From Triplophysa rosa (taxonomy: Eukaryota; Chordata; Actinopteri; Cypriniformes; Nemacheilidae), in NCBI RefSeq assembly GCF_024868665.1, contig NC_079912.1, forward strand, positions 16,599,926 through 16,663,925: DNA of 64,000 bases. Reading direction: 5' to 3'. Made by a program: the position numbers and the translations under genes. Below are positions 33,728 through 45,690 of the stretch, piece after piece (position 1 is the stretch's first letter; every line of letters starts with the position of its first letter). Under the pieces are notes generated by a model, which was given only the letters and a program-made list of their open reading frames with translations, did no database searches and was not told the DNA's origin.

Positions 33728-34812
33728 TGTGGACAGCAGCGCCGCCTCCTTGTTCTAATGCGGAGAGGAAGGGAGGGGAAAGCCTTTTCAAATACACATA
33801 CATTTCAAAATCGCAACAGAATATAGTAAAATATTTTTCTTCAAGCGAATGGCTCGTGCATTTATGTCGTGGATACTAAATTTGTTTATTCACCAGACGT
33901 AACGCTTTCTACGCCGCAGAACGAAAGGAAAACGGCAGGATAAATCCTAAAAGAAGAGAAGCGGCCTATTTTTGTTCCTGACATCCTGGAGGCGCAGCTC
34001 ACACTGTCGGCCGGTGTACTTAACATCAAACGGACGTCAAACTCGCGGCTTTTTCGTTACACGCGGCCCGCAAAATAATCCACAAGCACGCATGGTGAAT
34101 TACCGGCGCACGAACTCCAACTGTTTGCGTGCATTTGAAGGTTTGACACAGAAAAGCGGCCTGTTGTTCTTTTTGCGGCGGACAATAACAGAGTGCTTGC
34201 GTTCAGATCCACGCACGGTCGCCGCTGCGATCTAACACAGATCACATATATGCACAGAGATTATAAGTAAACCTCAGGAATAGCATGGCAAACAAGGACT
34301 GCATGCATTCGGAATGAGGCCGAGAGTGTAACGTTAATCTGTGCTCTGTATTTGAATTTGGTGGTAATCGGAGGCCCGGTGGGGTGAAGAGCGCCACCAG
34401 CGTGTTGTTGTTGAATTTTAAACCGAAACTGTATAACGGTTTTTAATGGAGTATCACTGATCAGATTTCGCAAATGCGTCGTTGCGTTTGATTCGGATCG
34501 ACGTGGACGATCGTTTCTCCCCCAGCGATGATGATGATGATTCGGCCGAATTTCGTGCCGTGGAAGAGGAGCAAACGATAAGATGGAGTGGTTTTAACGA
34601 ATGCGATGTGCAGAGACGAATTGTGCGTGCTTGTGCGCCGATATCTGGTGAATTCTCCTTTGCATAAAGCATTCCTTGCATTGCATTTCACAGTCGACGG
34701 AATATTGCAAGCCCGGGTTCGTCGGCATTGATGATACGTGGGCTGCTGGCGGGACTGAAGCCTTTTCTTTTTTCCTCCCCGAACTGGATCTGTCTAGCAC
34801 GACGCTGCTGAG
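33728..34812 (+). other. msl2: msl2 5' untranslated leader and promoter-proximal DNA
   Basis: GC-rich, CpG-containing sequence runs without repeats into the msl2 start codon. If transcribed, it carries several upstream reading frames, for example 34,482-34,667 (61 codons, beginning MRLIRIDVDD). The transcription start and any intron in the leader cannot be set from sequence. Confidence 0.5.
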
Positions 34813-37374
34813 ATGAACCCGGTGAATGCGACCACTCTCTACGTGTCAGCTTGTCGGTTGGTGCTGCAGTGCGATCCCCGGGACCCCGAGGCTTTGACGG
34901 AAATTTATAAGCTCTTGCCTTTTTTTAGACAGTCTCTCGGCTGCCTTGTTTGTGGTGAGTCCGTGTTGTGTTATTACATGTATGTGTCATCACACTGCGT
35001 GATTGATCGCTGCACGCGCACAGCCTCTCGTGATCTCCAAAGCCCCGCCGACCGTGACACACCCCCATTGAGTCTACACATTGCTAACACACATTGACAA
35101 CAGAAGCGGACAATAATGATGTCTCGAAGCGGAGGCATTTATAAACACATCAGTAAATGCATGCTGTATATATTGATTATAGTAATGAATTGAATGTTTT
35201 ATTAGATATAAAAGCCAGTATGTTTGCGACAGTTCAAGCGTTCGAGTTTAAATGACCCAAATTACAATGGTAAAGAGTTTTTTGTTTCGTTTATTTACAA
35301 AAAAAACATGATACCGAATTTAAATATGCATTAAACGTTTCATTAATAATATATGAATACTTTTATTATTATAAAATAGGTTTTAATTATGTTTAAATGT
35401 TTACATACATGCGTGTTTTTGGGACCCTGCTGAACATATGCCGTGTATGTAACATGAACCACATCACGTGACTCATAAACGTCAGCGCGTTTGTGTGGCT
35501 TTTGTTTTGCTGAGCCTTTGATGACCAAATGTATTTGTCGTTTTGTTTTTAATGCATTGCTTGTTGTTGCATTATACAGTATGCATTTGCTCTGAATGTA
35601 CAAAAAAAAATGATTAACTGTTGATGAATAGCATCATTTAGTAAGTATTAATTTATGCCTAATCATTTATTATTTGCATGTTGTTGTGTCATCAAACGAA
35701 CAAGCATGCTTTTAACATCTTGTTTTTTTCTTTTATTCAGGTAATTTGCTCCAAGATCCAATAGCCCCAAACAACTCCTCGTGCCAGCACTACGTCTGTA
35801 AATCATGTAAAGGCAAAAAGATGATCATGAAGCCGTCGTGCAGCTGGTGTAAAGACTACGAGCAGTTCGAAGAAAACAAGCAGCTATGTATCCTGGTGGA
35901 CTGCTACAGAAAGCTCTGCAAGTACATCGCACGCTCTCCTCTTGCCCAGCACATTTCAGGCCCCGTGGGAGGGTCCTCAGACATAGTGGCTCTGTTGAAC
36001 GAGGGCCTCTCATTGGACAACGGGGACGAGTCTCTCTCTCTGTTTTTACCAGACCAGTCCCCTACACCGTCGACATCAGAAACGCTCCCCGATGAGGGCC
36101 AGTCCCCTTCGACGGAGGAACAAGGCCTCAGTCCTCAAAGGATCAACGGTCTTCAGGACTGTAACGGTTTGACCAATGTAGAGGAGTTGACAGCAGGTTT
36201 ACCTTCGCTAGGGACGAATGATCCAGACGTGGAGGACAGTCAGGTTGTGAAAGAGGAGAGTTTTACGAGCGAGATCCCCGTGTGTGAGGCGGTGTCCGCC
36301 GATGAGGAGCTTTGCACCAGCAGCATGGACATTTGCGAATTTGGAGAGGAGGATATTAAGCATGATGGTGGAACTCTCCTCTTGAGCGTTGAGGAGGTAC
36401 TCAGGACTCTGGAACCAGACAACGTAACCCAGGATGAATGTTCTGTTCTGTTACCGTCAACTCTCGAGCCTTCTGGAAACTCAAATGGACCCTTCGCCTC
36501 CATCGACAGCTCCACTCGGCAGCTTTCCTCGCTCCCGCGCGATTCGCAAGATAGTGTCGTGCCCCAGCACCCAACGTCTCAGCATTTTGGAATATCCTGC
36601 TCTGCCGTGACGCCAAGAGGCCCACGGACCAACCGCAAGCGCTCGCGGTCGGAAAGCGATAGCGAAAAGATTCAACCCTTACCTATTTCTACCTTCATGC
36701 GGGGTCCCGAGCTGGGCGCCTCCGCCTCCGCCCCCGTCAAGTGTGAACCCAAATCTCCCATTCAAACTCTGCCTCACATGGCGGCGGTGCCCAACGGTGG
36801 CAGCCTTCCCAAAGTGGCCAAGACGTTGCTGGTGCCCCCCAAACATGTCAAAAAGACCCTCGACCATCACGGGCCCAAAAAATCATGCACTAAGTCGAAA
36901 CAGGGAGCTCCTAAATCGAAGGAGAAGACGAAAGAGCGTATCGTGAGTAACGCGCTCATTCCCGGGAGCCCCACGAAAGTGGTTTATAAGAAGGCGCAGG
37001 AGAAAAAGGGTTGCAAGTGTGGCAGGGCGACCCAAAACCCAAGTGTTCTTACATGCCGCGGCCAACGGTGCCCCTGTTACTCCAACCGCAAAGCTTGTCT
37101 GGACTGCATATGCAGGGGCTGTCAAAACTCTTACATGGCCAACGGTGAGAAGAAGCTGGAGGCCTTCGCGGTTCCAGAGAAAGCCCTCGAGCAGACGAGA
37201 CTCACTCTGGGCATCAACGTCACCAGCATCGCTGTGCGGAACGCTACGGGCAGTGGGGCGGGCGGGATGCTCAACGTCTCCGCGGCGGCCGGCTCACCCG
37301 TGGCCTCTTTTTTGGCTACAGGACCTCACGAAGACAAAGGATTTGATGAACCGTTGGACATGAGATATGACTGA
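34813..37374 (+). CDS. msl2: MSL2 E3 ubiquitin ligase (msl2)
   Basis: Subunit of the MSL complex, which acetylates histone H4 Lys16; MSL2 is also an E3 ligase for histone H2B (nucleus). Two coding exons: 34813-34954 and 35741-37374, joined in frame through Gly-Asn (CLVCGNLLQDP), giving 591 residues (human about 577). The N-terminus MNPVNATTLYVSACR is characteristic. The atypical RING spans about residues 42-83 (CLVCGNLLQDP ... CQHYVCKSCKGK ... CSWCKDY). A disordered acidic/Ser-rich middle follows, then a basic stretch and the Cys-rich CXC domain (CKCGRATQNP ... RGQRCPCYSNRKACLDC ... CRGCQNSY). The C-terminus is DEPLDMRYD. The start context is good (G at -3). Fish have duplicated msl2 genes; which copy this is cannot be told here. 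Confidence 0.95.
34955..35740 (+). other. msl2 intron
   Basis: Donor GTGAGT at 34955 and acceptor TTATTCAG ending at 35740. The sequence is AT-rich, and I see no repeat family or gene in it. Confidence 0.8.
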
Positions 37375-38060
37375 GCACCGGAAGTTAGTTTTTAACCATA
37401 GCCCTGTGTTCCAAACCGAAGGGCTGGTGCCACCGGAGTTTGTGATAAGGCAGCTATTGTGATTCTGTTTCAGTTCACATTGTCAATTAAACGAACTATT
37501 GCTGAAGCTTGTGCCTCTAAATCATTTGTACTAGTTTTCGGTTCTTTTGCACACTGTTAGAAGAGGTGAAAGTGTTTGATTTGGTAAAGTTGTTTTTACG
37601 GAGTAGTACAAGTGATCTATATGGCACGATCTTTGGCAAGATATTCCTGACCTCATTGTTGCGGGTCACACTATGTGCATATGTGGAAGATTTTCAGATT
37701 GGGGTTTGGGGACGAGACCTGGTGAATTAAACGGTACCCTACAGCATCAGTAGAGACTGGTTGTATTTATAAACGTTTTTTGTACACAGACTTCAATTGA
37801 AAAGTACATTTTATGATATATTTTGTAAGTTACATTAACAACATTTGCAGTATTTATTGGGTATCACTTAACATAGATTATGGTCCTCCCAGGGCATCGG
37901 CTGTATACAATTTCTACAGATGCAAGTCACACAAATGCAGTATGTACGGTTTCTGTCTAAGTTATGTTGTCGTCCTGATCGTGCTAGTTTTTGCTGTCTC
38001 GAATTTTTTTTTTTCCTTGGGGCATTTAAAAACATGTAATAAAAATGTAACATATTTCCA
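37375..38060 (+). terminator. msl2: msl2 3' UTR with poly(A) signal
   Basis: AATAAA lies at 38,038-38,043 (CATGTAATAAAAATG), about 0.66 kb after the stop codon. The intervening sequence shows no gene or repeat. Confidence 0.5.
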
Positions 38061-38526
38061 CAAAAAAAGAAAAATCCTAACATGACTCGTGTCTCTCATT
38101 TCACAAATGACTTGGGTATAAATGACCTGTTTGCAAGTGACATCTGGTTGAGATTCGGTAGGTCATGTGACTGTATATCGAAACCTGAATGCACAAAAAC
38201 AGGATCGCAAAAAATCGAACAGTTGCTCCTAGGCATTGTGCTGTTAAACAGAGCAAACAATTACAAGGGTGTATTACAGTTAGAACAAAGCTTTGCTATG
38301 AAACATATGCCGTCCATATGCGAGTGCATGACTCGGTACTGCAACTGAATTGGTAGGTAAGAAAAACAATGCGTGATGGTGTATCTATAACATGACGATT
38401 GATGTGGCATTGTCATTTTTAAGTGCTTTTAATGAAATGATTTAATTCCCAGTAAAGTCACATAAAATTGCAATGCAGGCAGAGCATCAAATAAAAGAAC
38501 ATCTATAAATATCATGTTGATGTCCT

Positions 38527-38828
38527 TAAAGGGATAGTTTACCTAGTAATGAAAATTCTGTCATCATTTACTCTTGTCGTTTCAAACCTGTATGGCTTTC
38601 TTTCTTTCTGCAGAACACAAAAGAAGATATTTCAAACAATATCAGCGGTGCCCATTGACTTGCATTGGTTGTGTCCGTACAATAGAAGTGATGTGTACTG
38701 CCATTGTTTACCAACATTCTTCTTCAAAGTATCTTCTTTTGTGGTCAGAAGAAGTCATACAGGTTTGAAATGACAAGAGGGTGACAAAATGACAGAAGTT
38801 TCATTTATGGGTGAACTATCCCTTTAAC
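38527..38828. mobile_element. Complete palindromic MITE downstream of msl2
   Basis: It begins AAAGGGATAGTTTACC and ends GGGTGAACTATCCCTTTAA. The arms mirror each other through CAGAACACAAAAGAAGATAT and CTTCTTTTGTGGTCAGAAGA. Confidence 0.85.
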
Positions 38829-40507
38829 TGGTGTCTGCAGTACCTTTAAAATCTAAATCACCCAAATTAATATTCTGAATTGAATGTTAAGGTTATTAAA
38901 CACTGGTTTCCCAAAGATCAATTGATGTATTTAATGATAGTCTGATACGTAATGTAATAAGTCTATGGAGTGCTGTAAATGCATTGGATTTCTGCCCAGT
39001 CGTATTCATGAACATACACCACAAGAGGGCGAAATAGAGAAAAAAAGCATGTATGACTGCATGATAGATAACCCAAATCAAAGCTGGAGTTTTAGAAAAA
39101 AGTTTTATGATGCAATAACAGGAAACATATTTTAGACTGTACATAAAATGGGTTTGATAAATGAAAAACAGGCACAGAAAGTAGATGATTCCTGTGGATA
39201 ACAAAGACATTTTAAATGTATTCATATTCTTGGATATGCATCGCAAAAATGGTTTCCATGCTGTCTATGTGACACAATCTGCAAATAAATAAGCAGTTAT
39301 TGTTTGCATGTAGGCACATATTGGACAATGATGCAAAACACGCGCAACTGCGGCAGTTGAATAAGACGTTGTTAAACTCCACTAGCAATTATACAAATGT
39401 GTAAAGTTCACCCAAAAAAAAGACTTTCTTTTACTGAATATGTGACATTTTCTTCTGTGGAACACAAAAGAAGATATTTTGAGAAATGTCTCAGTGGTTT
39501 TGTGTCCATACAATGGAAGTCAATGGAGTCCAGTGTTGTTTAGTTACCAACATTTTTCAAAATATATTTTGTTTTGTTCTGCAGAAGAAAGTCATGCAGG
39601 TGTGAAATGACTTAAGAGTGAATGATGGACGAAGTTTCGTTTGGGTGAATCTGCCCCTTTAAAAGTGTCTAACTGTGTGCACTTCAGACAACATACATGG
39701 TGAAAATGGTTACTTGTGTGGTGTCAGGTTTGCATTGTTATGTACATTGATCAGTATATGTTCAACACTGGTGTAAATGTATATACAAAAAATCTGTACA
39801 AAGCAACCGTATACTGTACAACATCACAGTGATTTTCACATTTAATGTACAAGTCCTAAATTCACGAGTTCATAAAAACACAACAAACACAATAATAGTG
39901 CAGATATTGACACCCAATACTACGCAAGTACAATCGATGCATGATCCGTAAAGAAACGTGCAGGTGCATTTCTTAAAGCCAAAACAGCGAGAAACAGAAG
40001 TCTCGTGTGTTTAAAAATAAGCCGTTTATATTCGTTTTCACACATACACAAACTGCTACATGAAGTCACAGAAGAGAAGGATGAAAGCCACCAAGAAAAG
40101 CCTGCAGCTCATCCTAAGGCACACTTGCTTTGAGTCACACCTTCCTTTTCCTGCCCGGACAGACACCCCAGGTCCAAACAACCCGGCAAGCCCGCACTTT
40201 TCTCCGCCCCTCCAGGCAGACTTGATGAGTTTACGCTCCGTTCGCAGTGCATTCCAACGCTAAAAAAAACTGATTTATGATTGAACGCGCTGGGCGAGCA
40301 CAAAAAAGCGCCACATGTTTGCCCCCTTCCCAGATCTCTTCAATCACAGTTAACAGTTTTGGCAGGATACGGTGCATCTCGGCAAACACGTCCAAATGTT
40401 TTGCGGCGTTTGGCTGCCTATCAAAGACCGCTCAGGTAAAAATGCCGAGCAAGCCGAGTCTTGTCTCTCATCTCGAGTGCGTTTTCCACGCCGTGTCACT
40501 GTTGTGT
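38829..40507. other. Intergenic region msl2-tnfsf10 and probable tnfsf10 3' UTR
   Basis: Apart from the MITE, nothing coding is seen. The genes converge here. Sequence from about 39.7 to 40.5 kb is likely tnfsf10 3' UTR, but I did not find a consensus poly(A) signal on the minus strand. Confidence 0.4.
39405..39663. mobile_element. MITE copy between msl2 and tnfsf10
   Basis: Left arm AAGTTCACCCAAAA and GAACACAAAAGAAGATATTT; centre ATACAATGGAAGTCAATGG; right arm TTCTGCAGAAGAAAGTCATG. The right end (GGGTGAATCTGCCCCTTTAA) is slightly diverged. Confidence 0.8.
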
Positions 40508-43078
40508 CTAGCTCACCAAGAACGCACCGAAAAAGCTTGACTTCTCGTCCATATCGATGGTGCTCACGTTGCTGACCGTCACGAACACTCTATCCCCCCC
40601 TCCGAGCTGAAAAAGGCCCGCTTGGTAGATCGAGTACAGCCCGTATTCCGTGTCACGTGACCAGCACGTCGTCCGGGCGTTCTTCATAAGAAATATGGGC
40701 ACCTGGTACGAGCTCACTTTTTTATAAACGTACTGCAACATCGGTTTTCCCCGGACGGACTCGCCCGACGTGCCGTCCTCTTCCTCCTTATCTTTCTCCA
40801 CATCCTCTATAAGCGTGTGTTTGAAGTAAGTTTGCGAGTAGATGTAATACAGGCCCGCCTGCGGCACCACCAGTTCCCCGTCACTTAACTCAACGTTCTG
40901 GAGAAACGCCAAACCCGTTTCAGACTCCCACGATTGGATCTTCTGGCCGTAGACCTTCCTGTTCGGTAGACCTGCATCGTCAAGCCAAATACAAGGATTA
41001 TGGGTTGGGTTTGACAGAAAAGCCGTATTGTTTCAGCATTTGGCAGCTTGTTTCAAAGACGCGGCTCAAATTACAAACCAGTTTTTGTTTTAGCCAAATG
41101 ACCATAGAGAGATGATGAAACGGCGACTGGAGAGACATCATAAATATGTCCTCTGCCCTACATAAAAGCCGTGAAGTGTTTTATGAGCTCCTTTTCAAGG
41201 AAGCCAGCATGTAAACAAAGCGCACAGTCATTGTTCAGTGCGCTTCAAGATTTCTGTGTAGTTATGAAGAATTTTATCTGATTTGGACTTCATCCAATCT
41301 GTCCACTAGCTCAGTGCGGTTTATTTTGACTTTACTCTCTATGGAACAGGTGAATGTGGACTCTCAGATTAGGATTTAGAAACAAAAGCTGCATGAGGTA
41401 AATGCCAACAAATCCCAGATAAATTTGGTTTCATTATGTCTTTCCTGAAACGAGACTCACCTCCTGACTTTTCTGGTTCTGGTATATAACTGCCTGTCAC
41501 GTGTGCTGCAATCTTGGGCCGAGGGGAATCGTCCTGGTCTTGGATCACCAGCGAGGGAAGAACTCTGGAGACTTCATCTGTTAAAAATCCCACACGTACG
41601 TTTACAGTTCAGAGTTTATATATTTGAGCACAAATAATCTTAATGTGTTTTGGCTCTTTATCTTGCAACATACCTTTGACCGCTGATGAAATTTCTTTCT
41701 GATAACGACTGGACATGGACTGTTGAACATATGAAAAACATATATTAGAATACAAACAGAACTGAGTTAAACATTTCAACAAAGAGTAATTCTTCTGCGT
41801 GATTTCTAATAATTGGGTTTTGTATCTTAAGCTTAGAAAAATGAAGAAAATTCCTCAATTAATTAAAAACCGAAAAACGATCTTGGTCGTAATAAATGAG
41901 CTCATTGTCTCCGGCTATATGACTTCACGGCTCCACTGAAGCCGATACCTTTTCAATGAGAAAGTGCAGCTGTTGCGTGACCTGCCAGCAGGGGTCGTCT
42001 TTTTCCTCCCCCGCCTTTAATTCCTCACCCTTTATAGTCCTGAGGTTGGCACGCATCAGACACGAAACACTGCTCTTGGAGAAAGTTTCTTTCATCTGTA
42101 AATAACAATCAAAGTCATATTGAATTTATTAAAGCGTGTGGTTTTAACTATTTCAAAGGCAACATTTGCTTCACGATCCATTTAAAAATCGAAAAGCGCA
42201 GCTTTTCATATAACCTTATTCCCCAGTTAAAATACACGCAATCGTTTGGCTAACATAACATGTAAAAATAAGAGCATGTGAATATAACTATCAAACGTTA
42301 TTGTATCATACACGAAATGCAAGAACGAGTTGATCATAATAATAATTAATTAGTTTACTGTGCAAATATTAAGACGTACATTTCTTCCTATTATAAATAT
42401 CTGACCATTTTTTGAAATCGTAGCATGTAAAAAGTAAACTCTAATTATAATTTTAACCAATCTTAAGTCACTTTTGTGTACACGTAAATGCAAAAATTAA
42501 GACTCCAATTATATTTCCTTTACGTAATAATTATTATATTTGCATACATAAAAACCTAAAACATGTCTATTATCAAATCATAAATGCAAAAAATCTTAAT
42601 CATGCCAAAATTAAGATTTTGTGCTTGTTTATTTTTATTGATGAGCTTTCGGTTTTTTTGTTTATGTTTTTTGTATTAACCACATTGAATGGCCCGCCTG
42701 CTATTGCTTAACTTGTACTTCAGGCTCCACTGAGCGACCTGTTGGCATCTTTCCACCTAACAAAATGCAAGCACAAAAACTTCTGCAAACAAACTCTTAG
42801 TTCCTCCAACCGCGAAACCCAGCAAACTTCATTCATTTCTTCTGAAATAACACCTTCACATCCCTGTCGCAACATGCGCAACAAAGCGATCAGAAAAACT
42901 TTGCAACACTTCTGCGTTTACGTGCAACCAAAAGCAAAAGGTATACGATCCTTACCGTCGACAGGACGTTGCTAAAATAAATGAAAGTCACAGCCACGGC
43001 TATAGTTTGCAGGAGAATTGCAGCCAGCAGCAGAAGTCCGATGTACTGCATGCTGTGCGAGCCTGTCATGCTGACCAT
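40508..43078 (-). CDS. tnfsf10: TNF superfamily member 10 / TRAIL-like ligand (tnfsf10)
   Basis: Type II membrane cytokine that trimerises and triggers death receptors. Coding exons in transcript order: 43078-42956, 42095-41949, 41719-41674, 41577-41461, 40971-40508; all phases agree, giving 298 residues (human TRAIL 281). There is a short cytoplasmic N-terminus, a membrane segment at about residues 12-35 (YIGLLLLAAILLQTIAVAV), a stalk with the TRAIL-like PCWQV, then the TNF homology domain from about 150 to the end. Diagnostic strings are GLYYIYSQTYF, CWSRDTEYGLYSIYQ and SSFFGAFLVS. Cys247 matches the zinc-binding Cys230 of human TRAIL. The loop after SQTYF is longer and very acidic (VEKDKEEEDG). 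An in-frame ATG-like extension upstream exists, but the start chosen has the best context (G at -3 and +4). Confidence 0.93.
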
Positions 43079-44422
43079 TGCGTGTGTTGCCGCAGCTCGA
43101 GACAAAAGCTGAGCAGAATTCCTTCTCTGTACATATGAAAAAAACATGGAGGCGGGGCAGCATAGACCAACATATCAGGGAAACCGTGAACATTGTACTT
43201 TCCTGAAAATGCAGATCCTCTTTCGTTTTTGATTTTCTGAGCACTGCGAGAACTTTATGTAACCACTTGTGGAAGTGACCTGAATCGTCTGTAAATGTAC
43301 AACGTCCCATAACCTCGAGCTTTGTAAAATAATTTAGTTTTGCTTCAACAAAGTAGGCCTAATTTCCTTTTTTATTAGGATTCGTGCATTGTTCTGTGTT
43401 GTAATGTCGTAGGCCTACTTTACGGAAAAAGCGAGCTGTATTTGATTTTTCACATGTGCTTGCAATCTGGTCCTATTTAGAAATTCTGGGGGGTATTGCA
43501 TGTATTGTGCTCGATCTCAGGGGCTGGCCATTTTTTGCCTTCTGATTTAAAGAGCTATTCTGTTACTACCATCAAGTTGACAGGTTTTGGTGGGCCCCTT
43601 TAAAAACGAAATTACAAGGTCCAAAACGGCCAGACCGAGTTTCTTCCTGTTGTCCAAGCGTGTGTAACTCTTTATAATGCTATATATCGTTTTACATGAC
43701 GAAATTATTTGTTCACATCACTCGGTAACACGTCTTCTTCACCCCAAACCAATTAGCAAATTTACAGCAAAAGTACAAAATTCTAACAAACCCTAACATG
43801 TATCATTAAAAGCAGAGCTGTTTTACATTGTCCCCATTTATGATCATTACGCTTCAAGACATAATAACTATAAAATTACCAGCATATCTTATTACTTAAC
43901 CTATAGGTGCCACATGGAGGTAAATAGTGATTAGAAGTTTCTTCACATGAGTATTTACAGATGTTTTTTAAGTTATGAATGGTTCAGACCCAAGCACCGT
44001 CCCGCTCCACAGGCACCACAGCGAGCAACAAAATGTGCTTTTTTCATAGGCTTGTTTGTGCCAGATATGTCACGCTGAGATTAGATCAGCGGTTATAAAT
44101 CAACAGCAGATGAACGGAGGTGACCAAACTGGCTTCATTCATCCTCGAGGATGTTGACTGGTCTTCCTTTGGAAAAGTTGTGGTCAGCATAAAACAGAGC
44201 ATGAGATTTGGGATGAGGTGTTTTTACTCGACTTTGTTTTGTAGTTTATATCGGTGATGTTTCTTTTAAATAGTTAAGTAGTAAATCCTTGAGGAGATAC
44301 AAAAACAGACACAAAGGAGACAATGGTGGTCATACAGTAAGAGAACAGAACTATAGCTTAAGACTGTAATCTTTTACTTTCCATTCAAGAAATTGATTTA
44401 TAAATAAATCTGAGCACTATTG

Positions 44423-44650
44423 AAGGGACAGTTCACCCAAAAATCTAAATTCCGTCATTTATTCATCATCATGCCATTCAAAACCTGTAAATGACTCTTT
44501 GGAAGACAAAAGAAGATATTTTGAAAAATGTCTTTTGTGACCATACTATGGAGGTCAATGTTGTTTGGTTTCTAACATTCTTCAAACTATCTTCTTTTGT
44601 GTACTGCAGAAGAAAGAAAGTCATACGGGTTTGTAAATGATGTACAATAT
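44423..44650. mobile_element. MITE copy, right end truncated
   Basis: Starts GAAGGGACAGTTCACCCAAA. It keeps GACAAAAGAAGATATTTTGA and the mirrored TATCTTCTTTTGTGTACTGC, but stops after GTCATACGGGTTTGTAAATG without the terminal CTATCCCTTT. Confidence 0.75.
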
Positions 44651-45403
44651 ACAACGCAATAAAATGTTATTACATGTAGAACAATAGATACATTGGTATA
44701 AACCTCATTCTCGTTCTTAATTCAAACATTTCTCATTGTTTCCACACCCATACTGCCTCATTCTGCGTTCTCTCCTTCGCTCTATCTCTGTCAGCCAGCT
44801 GTGTTCGTCTGCGGTCTCAGAAGGCCACGGTGTTGACACGTCTGTCCAACCCTGACTCATAGGCAACTTAAACAATGCAACAAGCAACTCTAATATGAAC
44901 ATATCTGGCACAGACAAGGTGGAAGGGAGGAGGGCACAACACAAAGGAGGAAAAAAGAGCGGCAGGCGACCCGAGGACGGGCCGGAAACTTGGGATTTTC
45001 CAGCAGAAGAGAATGCGCAGGGTAGATTTGGCTGGGATTTTTTTAGCTGACGCCAAGAGAAGCAATAGCCAGTGAGTGACAAAATCATTGCTTAGGTTGA
45101 CCCGACCACATCAGCAGAATGATGGGTGTCTCTAGCGTGAGTGTTTGGGTTTTAGTGTGTGTGGGGTGGTGGAGGGAGTGACTTTGGCCCATGGAACATG
45201 AGTGTGGTGTGGAGCCGTGATTGACCGAAGTCCTCCCCCGTCGACTCCTTTTATCTTGGAGCTGAATGTTTGAGAAACCCCGGGACACACAATAAGCATT
45301 CTGACTTATAATTTCATTTGGTATGTAAAAATATAAGTAAGAAAAGTCAAAAGGATAGACTTTGGGTGGGCTATTGTGACTTGGGTAAAAATAAATGCCG
45401 TAT

Positions 45404-45690
45404 AACCTTTTTTGGCTAAATATCCAAAGAGCCTTTCTGTTGCACAAAATGTTCTTTCTAGCAAATAAAAAGTTCTTTAGACTATAAAAATGTAAGAACG
45501 AAATGTTCTTTTAAGAACATTGACTGAATGGTTCTGTGGGGAACCAAAATGGTTCTTCTACGACATCACTGTGAAAAACCTTTTGAAGCGCTTTTATATT
45601 TAAGATGGCCACATTGCAACACCCTGGCAACCACCCAGCACACCTTGCCAACCCCCTGGCAACCACATAGCAACGCCCTTGCAACCACTC
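45404..45690. repeat. GGTTCTT-rich interspersed repeat and CCCTGGCAACCAC tandem array
   Basis: The first part has AAGAACATTGACTGAATGGT and GGGGAACCAAAATGGTTCTT, a combination I know as a common cyprinid repeat. It is followed at about 45,617-45,690 by four or five diverged tandem units of roughly 18 bases around CCTGGCAACCAC. A related diverged array in the opposite orientation may lie near 46,775-46,870. Confidence 0.55.

Noticed and set aside
44717..45447. Minus-strand frames of 120-123 codons
   Set aside because: Low-complexity, cross repeat sequence, no conserved motif and no supporting splice sites.
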